DNA of 64,000 bases from Parabacteroides sp. PFB2-10 (GTDB lineage: Bacteria > Bacteroidota > Bacteroidia > Bacteroidales > Tannerellaceae). This document shows, piece after piece, positions 27,401-36,211 of the stretch (within the stretch, counting starts at the first letter, position 1; each line of letters opens with the position of its first letter). The notes beneath the pieces are model-generated. The model saw only the letters and a list, made by a program, of their open reading frames with translations, was not told the DNA's origin and did not search any database. The stretch is from NCBI RefSeq assembly GCF_029893085.1, contig NZ_JARXWI010000012.1, forward strand, positions 19,331-83,330, read 5' to 3'. The position numbers were made by a program, and so were the translations under genes.

Positions 27401-28714
27401 CTACCTTCCAATACCCTGATAAACGAAGCCAAAATCTTGCAACTCCTTTTTATCATACAGGTTGCGCCCATCAAACACAAACGGGCTACGCATAGATTTC
27501 TTAATGACCGACCAGGAGGGCAGGCGAAACTCTTTCCATTCGGTCACCACCAACAGGGCATCGGCATTGTCTATTGCGCCATATATATCATTGGCATACT
27601 GAATGGCATCGCCCAACTTGCGCTTAACCTCCGGCATGGCTATCGGATCGTAAGCCACCACCTCGCATTTCTCCTTCAACAGACAGTCGATTAAGGTCAT
27701 AGCCGGAGCCTCACGAATATCATCCGTTTCCGGTTTAAAGGCCAATCCCCAGATGGCAATACGCTTTCCTTCCAGGTTGTTCGAGAAGTGTTTCTGCAAC
27801 TTTCGGAACAGGATATGCTTCTGGTCTTCATTGACCTCTTCTACCGCCTGCAAAATGCGCATGGGATAATGATTATCTTCGGCTGTTTTTATTAACGCTT
27901 TCACATCCTTCGGAAAACAGGAACCTCCGTATCCACATCCGGCATACAGGAAATGCCGTCCGATACGGTTGTCCGTACCGATGCCTTTACGCACCATATT
28001 GATATCGGCTCCGACCAGTTCGCACAAATTGGCTATATCATTCATAAAACTGATGCGGGTGGCCAACATCGCATTCGCTGCATACTTGGTCATCTCAGCC
28101 GTCGGCACATCCATGAAAATAACACGGAAATTATTGAGCATAAACGGGCGATACAAGCGGCTCATCAGCTCCTCCGCCCTCTCCGACTCTACTCCCACGA
28201 CAACACGATCGGGCGTCATAAAGTCCTTAACGGCAGCTCCCTCTTTCAGGAATTCCGGATTGGAAGCGATATCGAACGGGATAGTCACCCCGCGCTTAGC
28301 CTGTTCTTCTAGTATAATCTGCTTGATTTTCTGCGCTGTACCTACCGGCACCGTACTCTTTGTCACCACCAGTATATAACGTTCCATCTGTTGCCCGACC
28401 GAACGAGCCACATCCAATACATATTTTAGATCCGCGCTCCCGTCTTCATCCTGAGGTGTTCCGACTGCACTAAACAACACATCCACCTCATTGATTACCT
28501 CTTTTAACTGGGTCGTAAAATGAAGGCGCCCCGCTTCCGAATTACGACGTACCACATCCTCCAAGCCCGGCTCATAAATCGGCATAACACCTCTTTTCAG
28601 GTTTTCGATCTTCTGTTGATCAATATCCACACAAAACACCTCCGTGCCCATTTCCGAGAAACAGGCGCCCGTAACCAACCCGACGTAGCCGGTACCAACA
28701 ATTGCTATTTTCAT
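27401..28714 (-). CDS. ugd: UDP-glucose 6-dehydrogenase
   Basis: The start is set at MKIAIVGTGYVGLVTGACFS (437 residues), because this places the Rossmann glycine motif at the very N-terminus; the in-frame ATG 21 bp upstream would add a non-family extension. The enzyme oxidises UDP-glucose to UDP-glucuronate with two NAD+. The catalytic cysteine lies in GCGYGGSCFPKDVKAL (near residue 262), and the C-terminal domain with IWGLAFKPETDDIREAPA is present. It is cytosolic. Its position left of the polysaccharide arms suggests it supplies glucuronate for that polymer, although it has its own promoter (28735-28742). Confidence 0.95.
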   Translation of the reverse strand: MKIAIVGTGYVGLVTGACFSEMGTEVFCVDIDQQKIENLKRGVMPIYEPGLEDVVRRNSEAGRLHFTTQLKEVINEVDVLFSAVGTPQDEDGSADLKYVLDVARSVGQQMERYILVVTKSTVPVGTAQKIKQIILEEQAKRGVTIPFDIASNPEFLKEGAAVKDFMTPDRVVVGVESERAEELMSRLYRPFMLNNFRVIFMDVPTAEMTKYAANAMLATRISFMNDIANLCELVGADINMVRKGIGTDNRIGRHFLYAGCGYGGSCFPKDVKALIKTAEDNHYPMRILQAVEEVNEDQKHILFRKLQKHFSNNLEGKRIAIWGLAFKPETDDIREAPAMTLIDCLLKEKCEVVAYDPIAMPEVKRKLGDAIQYANDIYGAIDNADALLVVTEWKEFRLPSWSVIKKSMRSPFVFDGRNLYDKKELQDFGFVYQGIGR

Positions 28715-28734
28715 TCTATGATTTTTAAAACACA

Positions 28735-28742
28735 CAAAGTTA
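28735..28742 (-). promoter_or_regulatory. ugd promoter -7 box
   Basis: The minus-strand sequence TAACTTTG fits TAnnTTTG, 20 bp upstream of the chosen ugd ATG. The -33 region is weak. Confidence 0.55.
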
Positions 28743-28832
28743 AGAATTTATACCGAAAAAATCATCCGTGTTAAGAACAACAAAGAATCTGCCGTAATGA
28801 CAGTCGCCCAAAACACCCAAAACCGAGAAACC

Positions 28833-28919
28833 GAATGTAAGCAACACCCCCTCTTTTTATAACTAAATGGGCAAGTTATACTTACATTCCAATTTGTTAA
28901 AAAGTGTTTCTCCCGGGAC
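28833..28919 (+). repeat. Decayed copy (C) of the dispersed palindromic element
   Basis: Inverted repeats GAATGTAAG (28833-28841) and CTTACATTC (28881-28889) replace the first hairpin. They are followed by a block at 28897-28918 that is identical to copies B and D (GTTAAAAAGTGTTTC then TCCCGGG). The rest of the element, including the GCGCGC palindrome, is missing. Confidence 0.65.
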
Positions 28920-29054
28920 TTTTTCAAAATACCCCTACCATTTCGACGAAATTCTCCTGCAGAAATATCAAAATGCTATTTCGGCTTTTCTCCGTAAAGC
29001 CTATTTTTTGAGCTGCATAGGGAATAGGTATCCGCCAAAATGGCATATTCTTTT

Positions 29055-29098
29055 TTTGCGAAAGTTGCCTATAAACCGTATATTTTTGCCTAAGTTTG
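29055..29098 (+). promoter_or_regulatory. Double promoter of the polysaccharide plus arm
   Basis: TTTG (29055-29058) is 22 bp from TATTTTTG (29081-29088), and TTG (29065-29067) is 23 bp from TAAGTTTG (29091-29098). Both -7 boxes match TAnnTTTG, 10 bp apart. The transcript would carry a leader of about 90-100 nt. Confidence 0.55.
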
Positions 29099-29200
29099 CA
29101 GGCATTTTCAGACTATAGAAACCTTTTGAGAAACGTAATAAATCAGGAATTTTTACGTTAAAAATAGAGTATGACGTAAAGATCGAATTAATCGAATGAT

Positions 29201-30430
29201 ATGATACAGGAATTTGTCAATAAAAATTTCTTCTTACTACTTCTTTTCACCCTTATTTTCGGAGTTATGTTCTATGATACCATAGGGTTTAACTTCACGG
29301 ATGAGATATGTGCCTTATTGCTTTTAGTCTTATACTTCTACCATGTTTTCAACACAAAGGACTGGGAATTCAACAAATTCTTCCTGGTGGTTCTCGGCAT
29401 ATTCCTCTTTTATCTTTTTTACTCTTTTATTGTCGGCAATAATGTAAAATCAGCCATTGTCATGGACTTTATCATTCAGATTAAACCCTATCTGGGGTTT
29501 TTCTGTGTTTACTCCATGATGCCGCAGCTTGACAAAAAACAAAAGAAGATAATACAACAGTTTGCTGTTATATTCTCTATCTATCTATTTTGTATCGGTA
29601 TTATCGGGATTGCATTCCCAAATATCTATGTTGCTGTTTTAGGGCATCCTTCCAGATTTGCTACAGCCATTTCTATTCTTGCACTACTCTACTTATATTG
29701 TAGTGACTACACCAAACGTGATATTTTCTGTTTTCTTTTGATCCTTTCAATCGGATTATTCTCCGGACGTTCTAAATTTTATGGTTTCTTTGCTGCTTGC
29801 ACATTCATAACATTATATGTTAATGACTCGTTTCAAATGAAACTAAACCTAAAGAACACATTTTTCCTACTGATCGGACTTGCTGCGGTTCTCTTTGTTG
29901 CTAAAGATAAAATATACTTCTATTTTATCCAGGGAGGTTTTGGGTATGAGCGTGAAACTGCTGACCTTTATGCGCGCGTTGCCTTATATTACTTCTCCAT
30001 ACCTATTATTATGGATTATTTCCCCTTTGGCCCAGGATTTGCAACATATGCCACTTATTCATCCGGAGAATATTATTCTCCAATATACTCCAAATATGGA
30101 ATGGAAGGAATGCATGGTTTAACGCAAAGTGATCCATCCTTTATTGCAGACACCTATTATCCTGCATTGGCACAATTTGGTATTGTAGGTATAATTTTGT
30201 TCTTTTCTTTTTGGATACATCTCCTAAAAAAAGCAATACAAGCATTTCTTGAAGGTCATAAAAAAGAATCTATTATTGCCCTACTAATCATTATATTCTT
30301 TTTGATAGAAAGCACTACAGACGCGACTATAACTCACAACAGGGGAGTTTTTATGATGATGCTTTTAGGCTTAATTTTTGCTGATATAAAACATAAAAAA
30401 ATCAATGCTGCTTATTCGTCTAACTCATGA
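29201..30430 (+). CDS. O-antigen ligase/polymerase-like polytopic membrane protein (Wzy candidate)
   Basis: The 409-residue inner-membrane protein has about ten to twelve hydrophobic helices (for example FFLLLLFTLIFGVMFYDTIG, FFLVVLGIFLFYLFYSFIVG, FCLLILSIGLFSGRSKFYGF). A large periplasmic loop in the second half (about residues 248-320, GFGYERETADLYARVALYYF onwards) is the usual position of the catalytic loop of Wzy/WaaL proteins. As the only such protein in the locus, it probably polymerises the repeat units exported by Wzx. It starts the plus arm and overlaps the next gene by 4 bp. Ligase rather than polymerase activity cannot be excluded. Confidence 0.75.
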   Translation: MIQEFVNKNFFLLLLFTLIFGVMFYDTIGFNFTDEICALLLLVLYFYHVFNTKDWEFNKFFLVVLGIFLFYLFYSFIVGNNVKSAIVMDFIIQIKPYLGFFCVYSMMPQLDKKQKKIIQQFAVIFSIYLFCIGIIGIAFPNIYVAVLGHPSRFATAISILALLYLYCSDYTKRDIFCFLLILSIGLFSGRSKFYGFFAACTFITLYVNDSFQMKLNLKNTFFLLIGLAAVLFVAKDKIYFYFIQGGFGYERETADLYARVALYYFSIPIIMDYFPFGPGFATYATYSSGEYYSPIYSKYGMEGMHGLTQSDPSFIADTYYPALAQFGIVGIILFFSFWIHLLKKAIQAFLEGHKKESIIALLIIIFFLIESTTDATITHNRGVFMMMLLGLIFADIKHKKINAAYSSNS

Positions 30431-31623
30431 AAAAAATACTACTTGTAAATAAATTCTACTATTATAGGGGGGGGGATTGTACCGCCACTCTTTCTTTGGA
30501 GAAACTATTAAAAAAACATGGACATGAAGTAGCCATTTTTAGCTCTCGTCACCCTAAAAACCTGCCATCTAAATGGGAACGTTATTTCCCTTCGGAGATA
30601 GACCTTTCGTCACCCTCTTTCAAAAATATATTCTCAGCCTTGACGCGTCCCTTTTTTCCGCGCGAGGTAAAAAGAAAATTTCTGCAATTAGTACACGACT
30701 TCGAGCCGGACATCATACATGTACACAATATACACTCCTATTTATCTCCCTATATTGTTAAACTTGCAACCGACAAAGGGATAAAGGTTATCTGGACTTT
30801 ACACGACTTCAAGCTTATTTGTCCGGCGTATAATTGTTTGCGAGATGGAAAGCCATGCGAACTTTGTTTTACAGACAAAACAAATGTGATTAAACACAAA
30901 TGTTTCAAGAAAAGCTTAAAAGCAAGTGTCGTTGCTTATCTGGAAGCAATCATCTGGAACAGGAGGAAACTGGAAAAACAGACAGAGACTTTTGTCAGTC
31001 CTAGCCATTTTTTAAAGTCAAAAATGGAATTTGCCGGTTTTCATAAAAGCAAGATAAAAGTTTTACATAATTTCATCCAAACAGAAAATCTACCTCCCTG
31101 TTCTTCTCATAAAGAGGATTACTATTGTTATGTAGGGAGGTTGTCTCCGGAAAAGGGAATCGATTCCCTACTAAAAGCGGCAAAAGAATTACCTTACTCT
31201 CTTTATCTCATTGGAGGAGGCGACGAGTCATATCGGGTTAAAAAGGAATACGTAAAAGAAAACATTCACTTTTTAGGTCATCAACCGCTTGATGAAGTAA
31301 TGAGGATTATCAGTAAAGCACGTTTCACCGTTATTCCTTCTATTTGCTATGAAAATAATCCATTCAGTGTGATTGAATCACTCTGTGCCGGCACCCCTGT
31401 TTTGGGTGCAAATATTGGTGGCATACCTGAATTAATTGAAGAAGGAAAGAGCGGTTTCCTGTTTACTCCCGGTGATACCGAAGAGCTAAAACAAAAGATA
31501 ACGGACTGTTTTCAAACCTTTGATGATTCATATCCTTTTCAGGATATAGCCGATAAAGCCAGAGAAAAGTTTTCTGCCAATATGTTTTATGAACAATTAT
31601 GTAACATCTATGGAATCCAATAG
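30427..31623 (+). CDS. GT4-family glycosyltransferase containing a nine-G tract
   Basis: The 398-residue GT-B enzyme starts KKILLVNKFYYYRGGDCTAT. Residues 1-170 form the acceptor domain (DIIHVHNIHSYLSPYIV, VIWTLHDFKLICPAYNCL). The C-terminal donor domain has YVGRLSPEKGIDSLLKAAKE and the ENNPFSVIESLCAGTPVLGA motif of GT4. A Cys-containing loop (CLRDGKPCELCFTDKTNVIK) is typical of this subfamily. The codons for R14-G15-G16 create nine consecutive G at 30467-30475. The gene is in frame with nine; any other length not differing by three would truncate it. The start overlaps the preceding stop (ATGA), and the stop lies inside the next gene. Confidence 0.9.
   Translation: MKKILLVNKFYYYRGGDCTATLSLEKLLKKHGHEVAIFSSRHPKNLPSKWERYFPSEIDLSSPSFKNIFSALTRPFFPREVKRKFLQLVHDFEPDIIHVHNIHSYLSPYIVKLATDKGIKVIWTLHDFKLICPAYNCLRDGKPCELCFTDKTNVIKHKCFKKSLKASVVAYLEAIIWNRRKLEKQTETFVSPSHFLKSKMEFAGFHKSKIKVLHNFIQTENLPPCSSHKEDYYCYVGRLSPEKGIDSLLKAAKELPYSLYLIGGGDESYRVKKEYVKENIHFLGHQPLDEVMRIISKARFTVIPSICYENNPFSVIESLCAGTPVLGANIGGIPELIEEGKSGFLFTPGDTEELKQKITDCFQTFDDSYPFQDIADKAREKFSANMFYEQLCNIYGIQ
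30467..30475 (+). repeat. Homopolymeric G9 tract inside a glycosyltransferase gene
   Basis: Nine consecutive G lie at codons 14-16 of the GT4 gene, 40 bp after its ATG. It was the only G or C run this long noticed in the window. Such tracts in surface-glycan genes of other bacteria cause phase variation through slipped-strand mispairing. Confidence 0.9.
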
Positions 31624-32692
31624 TAAAAATAATACCCCCTCTCCTACCGACGTCAGCATCATCACCACCTATCGCTGTCCCATGCGATGCAAAATGTGTG
31701 ATATCTGGAATAATCCGACGGAGAAAGAAAAAGAAATAAAGGCGAAAGACCTGGAGATACTGCCGAAACTGAAATTTGCCAATATCACCGGAGGAGAGCC
31801 CTTCGTCAGGGAAGACCTGGAAGATATTGTAGATGTCATGTTCCGGAAGGCGCCCCGCGTTGTTATATCTACCTCTGGTTGGTATGAAGATCGTATTATT
31901 GCTTTAGCTAAGAAGTACCCCAACATTGGCATTCGTGTAAGTATTGAAGGACTTTCAACCGTCAACGACGAATTGAGGGGACGCAAAGGAGGATTCGACA
32001 AAGGACTACGCACCCTACTTAAATTGCAGGAAATGGGCGTGAAAGATATTGGCTTCGGCATCACGGTGTCCAACAACAACTCAGCCGATATGCTCGACCT
32101 CTACCGCCTGGCGCAAAACCTCAAGATGGAGTTTGCCACGGCGGCCTTTCATAATTCCTATTACTTCCACAAATACGACAATGTCATCACCAACAAAGAG
32201 GAGGTGATCGGAAACTTTGAAAAGATCATCGCCATGCAGATGAAAGAGAGCCATCCCAAATCCTGGTTCCGCGCCTTCTTCAACAACGGCTTGATCAACT
32301 ACATTGAGGGCAACCGCCGCATGCTGCCTTGCGAGGCGGGGCTGGTCAATTTCTTTGTCGATCCGTATGGCGAGGTCTATCCCTGCAACGGGTTAGAAGA
32401 AGCTTACTGGAAAGAGAGTATGGGAAATATCCTTCAGGCGAACTCCTTTGATGAGATATGGCAAAGCGAACAAGCGAATAAAGTCAGGGAGCAGGTACGC
32501 ACCTGTCCCAAAAATTGCTGGATGGTCGGCACGGCCTCGCCGGTGATGAAGAAATATATCCGCCACCCTTTAACATGGGTGATGCGCAACAAAGTGAACA
32601 GTCTCTTGAACAAGCCATTGTGTTTGGATAGAAAATGGTATGATGTAGGGCAATCGCCGGAACAAGGTAACTTAAGAAAACCAACAGAATGA
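31610..32692 (+). CDS. Radical SAM/SPASM-domain protein in a polysaccharide locus
   Basis: The start is set at MESNSKNNTPSPTDVSIITT (360 residues), 14 bp inside the preceding gene's end; an ATG at 31589 is possible. The radical SAM cluster motif is C23-P-M-R-C27-K-M-C30. It is followed by the NITGGEPFVREDLEDI block that binds S-adenosylmethionine. The C-terminal third contains Cys residues in a SPASM-like pattern (LPCEAGLVNFFVDPYGEVYP, C-N-G, then TCPKNCW) that would hold auxiliary iron-sulfur clusters. The enzyme is cytosolic. The substrate is unknown; placement among glycosyltransferases suggests modification of a nucleotide sugar or lipid-linked intermediate. Peptide maturation, the commonest SPASM role, looks unlikely because no precursor peptide gene is adjacent. 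Confidence 0.85.
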   Translation: MESNSKNNTPSPTDVSIITTYRCPMRCKMCDIWNNPTEKEKEIKAKDLEILPKLKFANITGGEPFVREDLEDIVDVMFRKAPRVVISTSGWYEDRIIALAKKYPNIGIRVSIEGLSTVNDELRGRKGGFDKGLRTLLKLQEMGVKDIGFGITVSNNNSADMLDLYRLAQNLKMEFATAAFHNSYYFHKYDNVITNKEEVIGNFEKIIAMQMKESHPKSWFRAFFNNGLINYIEGNRRMLPCEAGLVNFFVDPYGEVYPCNGLEEAYWKESMGNILQANSFDEIWQSEQANKVREQVRTCPKNCWMVGTASPVMKKYIRHPLTWVMRNKVNSLLNKPLCLDRKWYDVGQSPEQGNLRKPTE

Positions 32693-33786
32693 ATATTGTA
32701 GTCACCGGATTAAGAGGGTTTCCAAACATACAAGGTGGCATCGAAACCCATTGTGAGGAGTTATACCCCCGGCTGGCCGGAGGAGAATGCCATGTAACCG
32801 TGGTTCGTCGGAAAAACTTTGTCAAAGAGGATCCGCCTTACACTAATTACAAAGGTGTTCATTTCAAAGATATCAACGCACCACGTATCACCGGACTGGA
32901 AGCAGCTTTGCATACGATGTATGCCGTCTGGTATGCCTACCGTTCCAAGGCGGACATCGTTCATATCCATGCAATCGGACCGGCTATCACCGTTCCCTTT
33001 GCCCGTTTGTTAGGTCTTAAGGTGGTGGTAACCCATCATGGTCCTGACTACGACCGGGAGAAATGGGGATTTTTTGCCAAAAGCATCCTGAAATTAGGCG
33101 AATACTTTGCTGCCAAACAGGCGCATCAGATCATTGCCATATCGACGGTTATCACGGATCTGTTGAAAAAGAAATACAAACGGACAAAAGGAGTGCATCT
33201 GATTTACAATGGTGTCACAACGCTACCCAAACCTTCCTCTACGGATTTTCTACAGCATTTAGGTATCAAGCCGAATCAATACATCCTTGCCGTCGGTCGT
33301 TTCGTAGAAGAAAAAAGATTTGACTGGCTGATCGAAGCTTACATAAAACTGAATAACCCCAACTATCAATTAGTGATTGCCGGTGATGCGGATTATGAAT
33401 CATCCTATTCCACCTATCTGAAAAATTTTGCCTACGAGAATGATGTGATCCTGACCGGCATCGTCAAAGGAGAAAAACTGGCAGAATTATATGCCCATGC
33501 CGCCCTGTTTGTCCTCCCCTCCTCGCACGAAGGGCTACCTATCACACTATTGGAAGCAATGAGTTACAAACGGAAAGTATTGGCAAGCGACATCCCCGCC
33601 AACCTGGCTGTGCGTTTGGAGGAAAGCTCTTATTTCACCCTCAATAGCACAAAGGATATGAAAGAGAAAATGGCCGGACTATTAGCCCGTCCTGAAACAG
33701 AACAAGCATATGACTTAAGCCTTTATGATTGGGATAATATTGCTGTACAAACTCATGATGTTTACAAAGAATATGAAACGATATAA
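32689..33786 (+). CDS. GT4-family glycosyltransferase with DUF1972-type N-terminus
   Basis: The 365-residue GT-B enzyme begins MNIVVTGLRGFPNIQGGIET, the characteristic opening of DUF1972-type rhamnosyl-/mannosyltransferases. HIHAIGPAITVPFARLLGLK and VVTHHGPDYDREKWG mark the acceptor domain. ILAVGRFVEEKRFDWLIEAY and LPSSHEGLPITLLEAMSYKR mark the donor-binding domain with its E-x7-E motif. It is cytosolic or peripherally bound to the inner membrane. The ATG overlaps the radical SAM stop by 4 bp (ATGA), so translation is coupled. Donor and linkage are unknown. Confidence 0.92.
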   Translation: MNIVVTGLRGFPNIQGGIETHCEELYPRLAGGECHVTVVRRKNFVKEDPPYTNYKGVHFKDINAPRITGLEAALHTMYAVWYAYRSKADIVHIHAIGPAITVPFARLLGLKVVVTHHGPDYDREKWGFFAKSILKLGEYFAAKQAHQIIAISTVITDLLKKKYKRTKGVHLIYNGVTTLPKPSSTDFLQHLGIKPNQYILAVGRFVEEKRFDWLIEAYIKLNNPNYQLVIAGDADYESSYSTYLKNFAYENDVILTGIVKGEKLAELYAHAALFVLPSSHEGLPITLLEAMSYKRKVLASDIPANLAVRLEESSYFTLNSTKDMKEKMAGLLARPETEQAYDLSLYDWDNIAVQTHDVYKEYETI

Positions 33787-35011
33787 AATTCTTATTACAG
33801 CAAATCATTGTGCACCGGGACAAGGTTCTGAGCATGGAGTCGGATGGAACTTTTTTAAGAGAATTTCGGAGTTTCATGACGTTATACTCATATGTAATGA
33901 ACATGATTATATCCAAGGGGTTATAGACTATGTAAACTCAGAGGAAGGAAAGAAAAGAAATATAAAACTGTTTTTAATAAAACAAAAAATTAAATATAAT
34001 AAGATAAACCGCCTGTTCCCTTTCCTATATTACAAAGACTATAATAAATGGCAAAAGAATGTCTTCAATTTAGTCAAGGAGTTGATCAATACAGAAGAGA
34101 TTGATATCATCCATCATATTACCAATATAACATTTCGTGAACCAGGATACTTATGGAAACTCAACAAACCTTTTCTCTGGGGACCAATAGGTGTTTTAGG
34201 AGATGAGCCCATACGATTTCAATCTATTTACAACTGGAAAGAAGGCATTAAGAATATCATTCGTCGAATAACTTGTATATATCAATTACGCTATTCGAAA
34301 AGGATCAAAGATGCCGCAAATGAATCTGTGGCTTGTATTTGCATTAGTAAGCATATCGAAAAAATAGTAAAAAACCAGCTGGGAGCAAAAAAAACTTATA
34401 TTATCCCCGAAACAGGAGCGATCATCACACAAACCCCTCCTCCTCCCAAAAGGATGGAGAACAAGCCTATCCAATTACTTTGGAGTGCTGGTTTTGATTC
34501 CAGAAAAGGCATTTTATTTCTAATAGAAGCACTTCGCATTATAAAAAAAGAAAATGATATTAATTTCAATTTAATTCTTGTAGGAGACGGATATGAGAGA
34601 AAGAAGGCCATAAATCTATGTGAAAAATATTCTATCAATTACGAATATAAAGGATATGTTCCTTACCAGGAAATGCCAAAATTGTACTACAACTCCCATT
34701 TCTTTTTCTTACTTAGCCTTTCTGACGCAACAACAACTACTGTGTTTGAATCTTTAACAAACTACTGCCCGGTTATCGCATTCAATCACCTATCATTTAG
34801 TGAAGTTGTTGATGATACTTGTGGAAAAAAAATAGATTTACACACAAAAAGACAGATATCTAATGACATAGCCCATTATATTCGCCATTACTATTACCAC
34901 GAAGACGAACGTTATTTGTTAGCTTTAGGTGCCAGAAAGAAAGCAGAAAATTATTCATGGGAAAGAAAAATAGAACAAATCAACAATATATACAACTCTA
35001 TCCTAAATTAG
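33773..35011 (+). CDS. Glycosyltransferase (GT4-like), last gene of the plus arm
   Basis: The start is set at MKRYKILITANHCAPGQGSE (412 residues), overlapping the previous gene by 14 bp; an upstream ATG at 33725 lies well inside that gene. The N-terminal half has the GQGSEHGVGWNFFK motif common in envelope glycosyltransferases. The C-terminal half has LLWSAGFDSRKGILFLIEAL and LSLSDATTTTVFESLTNYCP, a GT4-like donor site in which the usual E-x7-E is replaced by D-A-T..E. Base composition is visibly more AT-rich than in the flanking housekeeping genes, as is common in capsule loci. It converges on the last minus-arm gene with a 19-bp gap. Confidence 0.85.
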   Translation: MKRYKILITANHCAPGQGSEHGVGWNFFKRISEFHDVILICNEHDYIQGVIDYVNSEEGKKRNIKLFLIKQKIKYNKINRLFPFLYYKDYNKWQKNVFNLVKELINTEEIDIIHHITNITFREPGYLWKLNKPFLWGPIGVLGDEPIRFQSIYNWKEGIKNIIRRITCIYQLRYSKRIKDAANESVACICISKHIEKIVKNQLGAKKTYIIPETGAIITQTPPPPKRMENKPIQLLWSAGFDSRKGILFLIEALRIIKKENDINFNLILVGDGYERKKAINLCEKYSINYEYKGYVPYQEMPKLYYNSHFFFLLSLSDATTTTVFESLTNYCPVIAFNHLSFSEVVDDTCGKKIDLHTKRQISNDIAHYIRHYYYHEDERYLLALGARKKAENYSWERKIEQINNIYNSILN

Positions 35012-35030
35012 GATTACCGCAAAAAATCGC

Positions 35031-36209
35031 TTACAATTCTTGATAAATGTGTTTTAGAAGAGATTCATTATAGGTCCATAGGCGATTTTGAGTCACATAG
35101 CTTTTTGCTTTTTCTGAATTTTCTTTATAAGAAGTATAATATTTTTGTATATAAGCATCTATATCCACCAGTTGTTCATCTGAAGGATTAAGATCATTAA
35201 GGACAAGTCCACACCCACTCTCTTGTATCTGTTTGGGGCTGTCTCCGGCATATTGAGTAGCTACAACCATTGCGCCCGCTGCTAAATACTCCGATGTTTT
35301 GGTAGGGGAAGAGTTTATATTCACTAAGTCATTTGCTCTGAGAACAAAACCAACATCTATCATTGACAAATAAGAGGCAATTTCTTTGTTTGGAACCCCT
35401 TTTATCAAGTAGTGACCATTGATCTGCATCAATAAATCCTCATAAGGCGTAATATCATCATTGCTATAAAGGCAGAAAAAATAGTTCGGATTCATCTTCC
35501 ATAATCGAACAACCAAAGAGATGGTCTCTTCTACACATTGCCACTTATGCAATCCTCCCGAATAACAAAGTACTATCCGATCTTCAAGATTATACTTTTT
35601 CCGCATTTGACTACGTGTATCAGGCGTTATCTTTCGGAAGTTATCGATATTGATATTAGTCGGCAAAACAAAGTTTTCAGCAGAAGTCCGTACATATTCC
35701 ATCAGATTTCGATACAAATTATCTGAAACAGTAATAATCTTCTTTGAATGTGTCAAGGAATAAACATTTTCCTTTTTGGTATACTCAATTATCGATTGGG
35801 GATATCCCATCATTTCGAACTCAGGAACCGCATCCGCATGAAAATCTGTTATCAAAGGTAAACGAGAAACAAAACGTGCAGAAGTAGCAGAGATAGACAT
35901 TTCGGCCTGAATAATATCTATTGAATAGATCTTGCATACAAAATAAGTCACAAGTGCTCGTAAGAATTCTGATAATTTTAATAATTTAAAACGATTAGGT
36001 ATTGTTGGGAAAAACAATGCTTTTACATCTTTCGGCAATGAACGTTTCTCTTCTCTTATTCGATGAGCATTTCGGGTATAAAACCCTAAAAGAAAAACAT
36101 TATATCCCATAGAACTTAGCGACATGCACATATTTAGCGTTCTGATTTTGTCGCCGGCATTCATACCTAAAGGGTAATTCCGCAAAATAACCAATACATT
36201 TTTTTTCAT
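35031..36209 (-). CDS. Glycosyltransferase (GT-B fold), last gene of the minus arm
   Basis: The 392-residue protein starts MKKNVLVILRNYPLGMNAGD. The fold pattern is GT-B: an N-terminal acceptor domain (SIDIIQAEMSISATSARFV, LITDFHADAVPEFEMMGY), a linker, and a C-terminal domain with RIVLCYSGGLHKWQCVEETI and NSSPTKTSEYLAAGAMVVAT, the donor nucleotide-sugar site. The family is probably GT4 or a close relative; donor and acceptor are unknown. It starts 2 bp after wecB, so it belongs to the minus-arm operon. The sequence is AT-rich relative to the neighbouring housekeeping genes. Confidence 0.85.
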   Translation of the reverse strand: MKKNVLVILRNYPLGMNAGDKIRTLNMCMSLSSMGYNVFLLGFYTRNAHRIREEKRSLPKDVKALFFPTIPNRFKLLKLSEFLRALVTYFVCKIYSIDIIQAEMSISATSARFVSRLPLITDFHADAVPEFEMMGYPQSIIEYTKKENVYSLTHSKKIITVSDNLYRNLMEYVRTSAENFVLPTNINIDNFRKITPDTRSQMRKKYNLEDRIVLCYSGGLHKWQCVEETISLVVRLWKMNPNYFFCLYSNDDITPYEDLLMQINGHYLIKGVPNKEIASYLSMIDVGFVLRANDLVNINSSPTKTSEYLAAGAMVVATQYAGDSPKQIQESGCGLVLNDLNPSDEQLVDIDAYIQKYYTSYKENSEKAKSYVTQNRLWTYNESLLKHIYQEL

Positions 36210-36211
36210 AA

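Larger units (their letters stand above)
28715..29200. other. Divergent regulatory region between ugd and the polysaccharide plus arm
   Basis: This 486-bp region has no credible gene. It holds the ugd promoter, a decayed copy of the dispersed element (28833-28919), two adjacent -7 boxes for the plus arm (29081-29098), and a small inverted repeat TTTACGT/ACGTAAA (29152-29158 with 29174-29180) in the leader of the plus-arm transcript. Confidence 0.55.

Noticed and set aside
28867..29118. Plus-strand ORF of 83 codons between ugd and the Wzy-like gene
   Set aside because: It crosses a decayed repeat element and the promoter boxes of the polysaccharide arm; the translation is basic and aromatic without any family pattern.
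29201..35011. Invertible promoter control of the polysaccharide locus
   Set aside because: No pair of inverted repeats flanking the promoter boxes and no serine or tyrosine recombinase gene in the window.
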